Shown piece by piece: positions 5,999 through 8,169 of a stretch of DNA of 8,169 nucleotides. This DNA is from Verrucomicrobiota bacterium (GTDB lineage Bacteria > Verrucomicrobiota > Kiritimatiellia > CAIQIC01 > Lenti-01): NCBI GenBank assembly GCA_003451935.1, contig DMJA01000035.1, forward strand, positions 1-8,169. Reading direction: 5' to 3'. How positions within the stretch are numbered: position 1 is the first letter of the stretch; each line of letters opens with the position of its first letter. The position numbers were made by a program, and so were the translations under genes. The notes below the pieces were generated by a model that saw only the letters and a list, made by a program, of their open reading frames with translations, made no database searches and was not told the origin of the DNA.

Positions 5999-6525
5999 AC
6001 CTCGTCCCGCTGAAGATTCCCGGCGCGTATCTCGTCGAGGTCGAGCCGAAGGAGGACGGGCGGGGGCTTTTCGCGCGCACCTTCTGCCGGGACGAATTCG
6101 CCCGCGCCGGCGTCGATTTCCCGGTCGCGCAATGCAGCGTGTCGTTGAACCGCGAGCCGTTCACGCTGCGGGGCATGCACGTCCAGCGCCCGCCCTGTCC
6201 GGAAGCCAAGCTTGTGCGCTGCACGGCCGGAAGGGTCTGGGACTGCGTCCTCGATCTCCGTCCCGGCTCGCCGACCTTCCGGCAGTGGGCGGCCGAGGAA
6301 TTGTCGGCCGACAACCACCGTGCGCTGCTGATCCCGGAAAATTGCGCGCACGGATTTCTCAGCCTCGAACCCGACACCGAGCTGTTCTACATGATGTCCG
6401 CGCCCTTCGCCCCGGCGCACGCCGGCGGGGTCCGCTGGGATGATCCGGCGTTCGGCATCGCCTGGCCCGCCGCGCCGCGCGTCCTGTCGGACAAGGACCG
6501 CGCCTGGCCCGATTTCAAGGGATGA
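5995..6525 (+). CDS. dTDP-4-dehydrorhamnose 3,5-epimerase-like sugar epimerase (RmlC family)
   Basis: A 176-residue cupin-fold epimerase, close to the usual 180 or so. The active-site set of RmlC is present: Arg59 and His62 in LRGMHVQ (His is the general base), Lys72 in AKLVR, His119 in CAHGF, Tyr132 in ELFYMM (the proton-donor Tyr), and Asp168 in SDKD (His-Asp dyad). The second Tyr common in this region (FYAP/YYSP) is Phe138. The gene starts with GTG at 5995, which shares the sequence GTGA with the methyltransferase stop; GAAGG (5983-5987) lies 7 nt upstream and supports this start. Given rfbF and a C-methyltransferase upstream, the substrate is more likely a CDP-4-keto-6-deoxy sugar than dTDP-linked rhamnose precursor, and no rmlA, rmlB or rmlD is visible. 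It could act at C3, C5 or both. Its stop overlaps the next gene's first possible ATG. Confidence 0.93.
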   Translation: MNLVPLKIPGAYLVEVEPKEDGRGLFARTFCRDEFARAGVDFPVAQCSVSLNREPFTLRGMHVQRPPCPEAKLVRCTAGRVWDCVLDLRPGSPTFRQWAAEELSADNHRALLIPENCAHGFLSLEPDTELFYMMSAPFAPAHAGGVRWDDPAFGIAWPAAPRVLSDKDRAWPDFKG

Positions 6526-6530
6526 CGACC

Positions 6531-7853
6531 ATGGACGACGATGTGGCCACCTTCCATTTCGACCGCGAAGCCTTCGATCCCGTTTGCACGGGTGCCGAAA
6601 TGCACGAACGGGTCCGCCGGTTGTATCCGATCTGCCGCAGCATCACCGGCGCCGGTCTGCGGGAGACGCTCGCCGACATCCGCCGGGACATTCCGCTGGA
6701 AATCCGAGAGGTGCCGTCCGGGACGGCCGTGTTCGACTGGACCGTGCCGGACGAATGGAACATCCGCGAGGCGTGGATCAAGAACGCGCGCGGCGAAACC
6801 GTCGTGGATTTCCGGAACTCCAACCTCCACGTCGTGGGCTACAGTGTTCCCGTCCGGGCGCGGATGAGCCTGGCGGAGCTGAAGCCGCACCTGCACAGCC
6901 TGCCCGACCGGCCGGACTGGATTCCGTACCGCACCTCCTACTACCAGGAGCAATGGGGCTTCTGCCTGCCGCATGCCCAGCTCCAAAAGCTGGAAGAGGG
7001 CGAGTACGAAGTGTTCATCGATTCCACGCGGGCGCCGGGAAGCCTGAGCTACGGGGAGTTGGCGCTGCCGGGCGAAAGCCCGGACGAGGTGCTGGTGTCG
7101 TGCCACGTCTGCCATCCCTCGCTCTGCAACGACAACCTGTCGGGGCTGGCCGTGTGCGTGCGCCTCGCGCAGGAACTGGTCCGGCGGCCGCACCGTCTGT
7201 CCTACCGGTTCCTGTTCATTCCGGGGACCATCGGTTCCATCACCTGGCTGGCGCTGAACGAGGCCAGGACCGCAAACATCCGCCACGGCCTGGTGGTGGC
7301 GGGGGTGGGGGATGCCGGCCGGCCCGTTTATAAGCAGAGCCGGCGCGGCGACGCTTTGATCGACCGCGCCATGGCGCACGTGCTCAGTCATCGCCCGTCC
7401 CCGGGGGCGGTCCAGCCCTTCGCCCCGTACGGCTACGACGAACGCCAGTATGGTTCTCCCGGATTCGATCTGCCGGTCGGGCTGCTGATGCGCACGCCGT
7501 TCGGCCAATACCCGGAATACCACACTTCCGCCGACAATCTGGATTTCGTCCGTCCGTCCGCGCTCGCGGAAACCTTCGAACTGGTTTGCGCCGCCTTCGA
7601 AATCCTCGAGTCGAACCGCCGGTTCACGAATGTCCTGCCGAAGTGCGAGCCGCAACTGGGCCGCCGCGGCCTGTACGACGCGGTGGGGGGGCGCAACGAG
7701 AAAGCGGTCGACCAGATGGCCCTGCTCTGGGTGCTGAACCAGTCGGACGGCTCCCGCGACCTGCTGGGAATCGCCGAACGCGCCGGCCTGCCCTACGCCG
7801 AGATCCGGCGCGCCGCCGAGCTGTTGCGCAAAAAACGGCTGCTGGCCGTCTGA
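6531..7853 (+). CDS. DUF4910-type aminopeptidase-like protein with C-terminal winged helix
   Basis: A 440-residue protein of the DUF4910/DUF2172 type, which has an M28-like zinc aminopeptidase fold. It has an N-terminal segment, an inserted small domain with V-F-D-W-T-V-P-D-E-W-N-I, and a core with H-V-C-H-P-S-L-C-N-D-N-L-S-G (residues 192-205; His192/195 and Asp201 are probable metal ligands). Asp303-Glu304 in GYDERQ and His331 in PEYHTSADN complete a plausible metal site. Where classical M28 enzymes carry the Glu-Glu before G-x-x-G-S, this protein reads P-G-T-I-G-S, so the usual general base is not obvious. The last 60 or so residues look like a winged helix. An in-frame ATG at 6522 overlaps the epimerase stop (ATGA), but AAGGG (6517-6521) is then adjacent; the ATG at 6531 has it 9 nt upstream and is preferred. 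Substrate unknown; coupling to sugar genes suggests work on a glycan, a sugar amide or a linked amino acid (inference). Confidence 0.88.
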   Translation: MDDDVATFHFDREAFDPVCTGAEMHERVRRLYPICRSITGAGLRETLADIRRDIPLEIREVPSGTAVFDWTVPDEWNIREAWIKNARGETVVDFRNSNLHVVGYSVPVRARMSLAELKPHLHSLPDRPDWIPYRTSYYQEQWGFCLPHAQLQKLEEGEYEVFIDSTRAPGSLSYGELALPGESPDEVLVSCHVCHPSLCNDNLSGLAVCVRLAQELVRRPHRLSYRFLFIPGTIGSITWLALNEARTANIRHGLVVAGVGDAGRPVYKQSRRGDALIDRAMAHVLSHRPSPGAVQPFAPYGYDERQYGSPGFDLPVGLLMRTPFGQYPEYHTSADNLDFVRPSALAETFELVCAAFEILESNRRFTNVLPKCEPQLGRRGLYDAVGGRNEKAVDQMALLWVLNQSDGSRDLLGIAERAGLPYAEIRRAAELLRKKRLLAV

Positions 7854-7870
7854 GATCCCGGCGTCCGGCG

Positions 7871-7901
7871 GCGGGGCGCGGTCAGGGATTTTTCGCCCCG
7901 C
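7871..7901. terminator. Terminator-like hairpin between convergent genes
   Basis: GCGGGGCG (7871-7878) and CGCCCCGC (7894-7901) form a perfect 8-bp GC stem around a 15-nt loop that ends in TTTTT on the plus strand. It follows the DUF4910 stop (7853) by 17 nt and includes the last codons and the stop codon (TGA, plus 7882-7884) of the minus-strand gene. There is no T-tract after the stem on either strand, so it may slow or block both polymerases rather than act as a textbook intrinsic terminator. Confidence 0.35.
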
Positions 7902-8169
7902 GGGCCCGGTGCCAGGCAATCGTCTGCTGCAGGCCTTCGTCCAGCCCAATGCGCGGCCGCCAACCAGTGAGGCGTGCGGTTTGTTCAACATCCGCCGCCC
8001 GCACCTGTTCCAGGGGGCGGTCGGCCGCGGGATCGAATTGAAGGGGGGCGGACGCCCCCGTGAGGCGGGCGATCCGCTCCGCCACGGAACGCACCGGTTC
8101 CAGTTGCCCGCTTCCGAGGTCCACGGTCCGGCCGGCCAAATCGCCGGCCAGGGCCAGGCGCACCAGTCC
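7882..8169 (-). CDS. NAD-dependent epimerase/dehydratase, C-terminal part (truncated by the window)
   Basis: The last 95 residues of an extended SDR-type sugar-nucleotide epimerase/dehydratase. The reading frame is open to the right edge, so the N-terminal Rossmann half lies outside. Diagnostic features are D-L-G-S-G (the usual N-I-G-S-G strand), the V-R-S-V-A-E-R-I-A-R-L-T-G helix, an R-P-L-E-Q-V-R substrate-side loop, A-D-V-E-Q-T-A-R-L-T-G-W-R-P (the usual D-x-S-K-A-x-x-x-L-G-W-x-P motif), and a final E-G-L-Q-Q-T-I-A-W helix. It does not look like the C-terminus of CDP-glucose 4,6-dehydratase as I recall it, so it is better seen as a 4-epimerase or 4-ketoreductase. It is convergent with the DUF4910 gene, 28 nt apart, and so is on another transcript. 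A GTG at 8163 is an internal Val codon, not a supported start. Confidence 0.85.
   Translation of the reverse strand, partial: GLVRLALAGDLAGRTVDLGSGQLEPVRSVAERIARLTGASAPLQFDPAADRPLEQVRAADVEQTARLTGWRPRIGLDEGLQQTIAWHRARGAKNP

Noticed and set aside
6387..7991. 534-codon minus-strand open frame under the DUF4910 gene
   Set aside because: It overlaps two supported genes and shows no family motif; it is a composition artefact.
1..8169. CRISPR arrays, tRNA or rRNA genes, insertion sequences and attachment sites
   Set aside because: No regularly spaced repeats, cloverleaf patterns, transposase motifs or terminal inverted repeats were seen.

Overview
The window is dense, high-GC bacterial DNA (clearly GC-rich by eye, with GC-biased third codon positions). 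It reads as part of a cell-surface polysaccharide (O-antigen, capsule or exopolysaccharide-like) locus. Two predicted lipoproteins with signal peptides suggest a diderm (Gram-negative-type) organism. The phylum cannot be fixed from this sequence; a PVC-group or deltaproteobacteria-like genome is only a guess.

Layout, left to right. (1) 1-170: non-coding leader with a promoter-like element and a small hairpin. (2) 171-887 (+): a classical short-chain dehydrogenase/reductase (SDR). (3) 938-1411 (-): a small predicted lipoprotein, convergent with the SDR; a 10-bp interrupted hairpin lies between them. (4) 1412-1572: a divergent intergenic region with a sigma70-like promoter facing left and a second copy of the left-edge promoter-like element facing right. 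(5) 1573-2271 and 2275-3243 (+): a hexapeptide-repeat acyltransferase and a GT2 glycosyltransferase 3 nt apart. (6) 3275-3913 (+): a second predicted lipoprotein with a Thr/Pro/Ala-rich linker. (7) 3987-7853 (+): a four-gene block encoding glucose-1-phosphate cytidylyltransferase (RfbF), a sugar C-methyltransferase, an RmlC-type epimerase and a DUF4910-type aminopeptidase-like protein with a C-terminal winged helix. The last three genes overlap or nearly overlap and are probably translationally coupled. (8) 7882-8169 (-): the 3' end of an NAD-dependent epimerase/dehydratase, convergent with the block and cut by the window edge.

How the genes may fit together (inference): RfbF makes CDP-glucose. 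A 4,6-dehydratase not visible here would give the CDP-4-keto-6-deoxy sugar. The C-methyltransferase and epimerase would turn that into a branched, C-methylated deoxyhexose, and a ketoreductase (possibly the truncated epimerase/dehydratase at the right edge) would finish it. The GT2 enzyme and the acyltransferase would add and decorate sugars on a glycan. The DUF4910 protein is the component with no known role in this pathway, and its tight coupling to the sugar genes is the best lead in the window.

The most unusual non-coding signal is a 17-bp exact repeat (77-93 and 1550-1566). Each copy lies at the same distance downstream of a TTGAC/TTTAC box, in front of two different genes. This looks like a shared promoter or operator class, and the second copy would start the acyltransferase mRNA almost exactly at its ATG.
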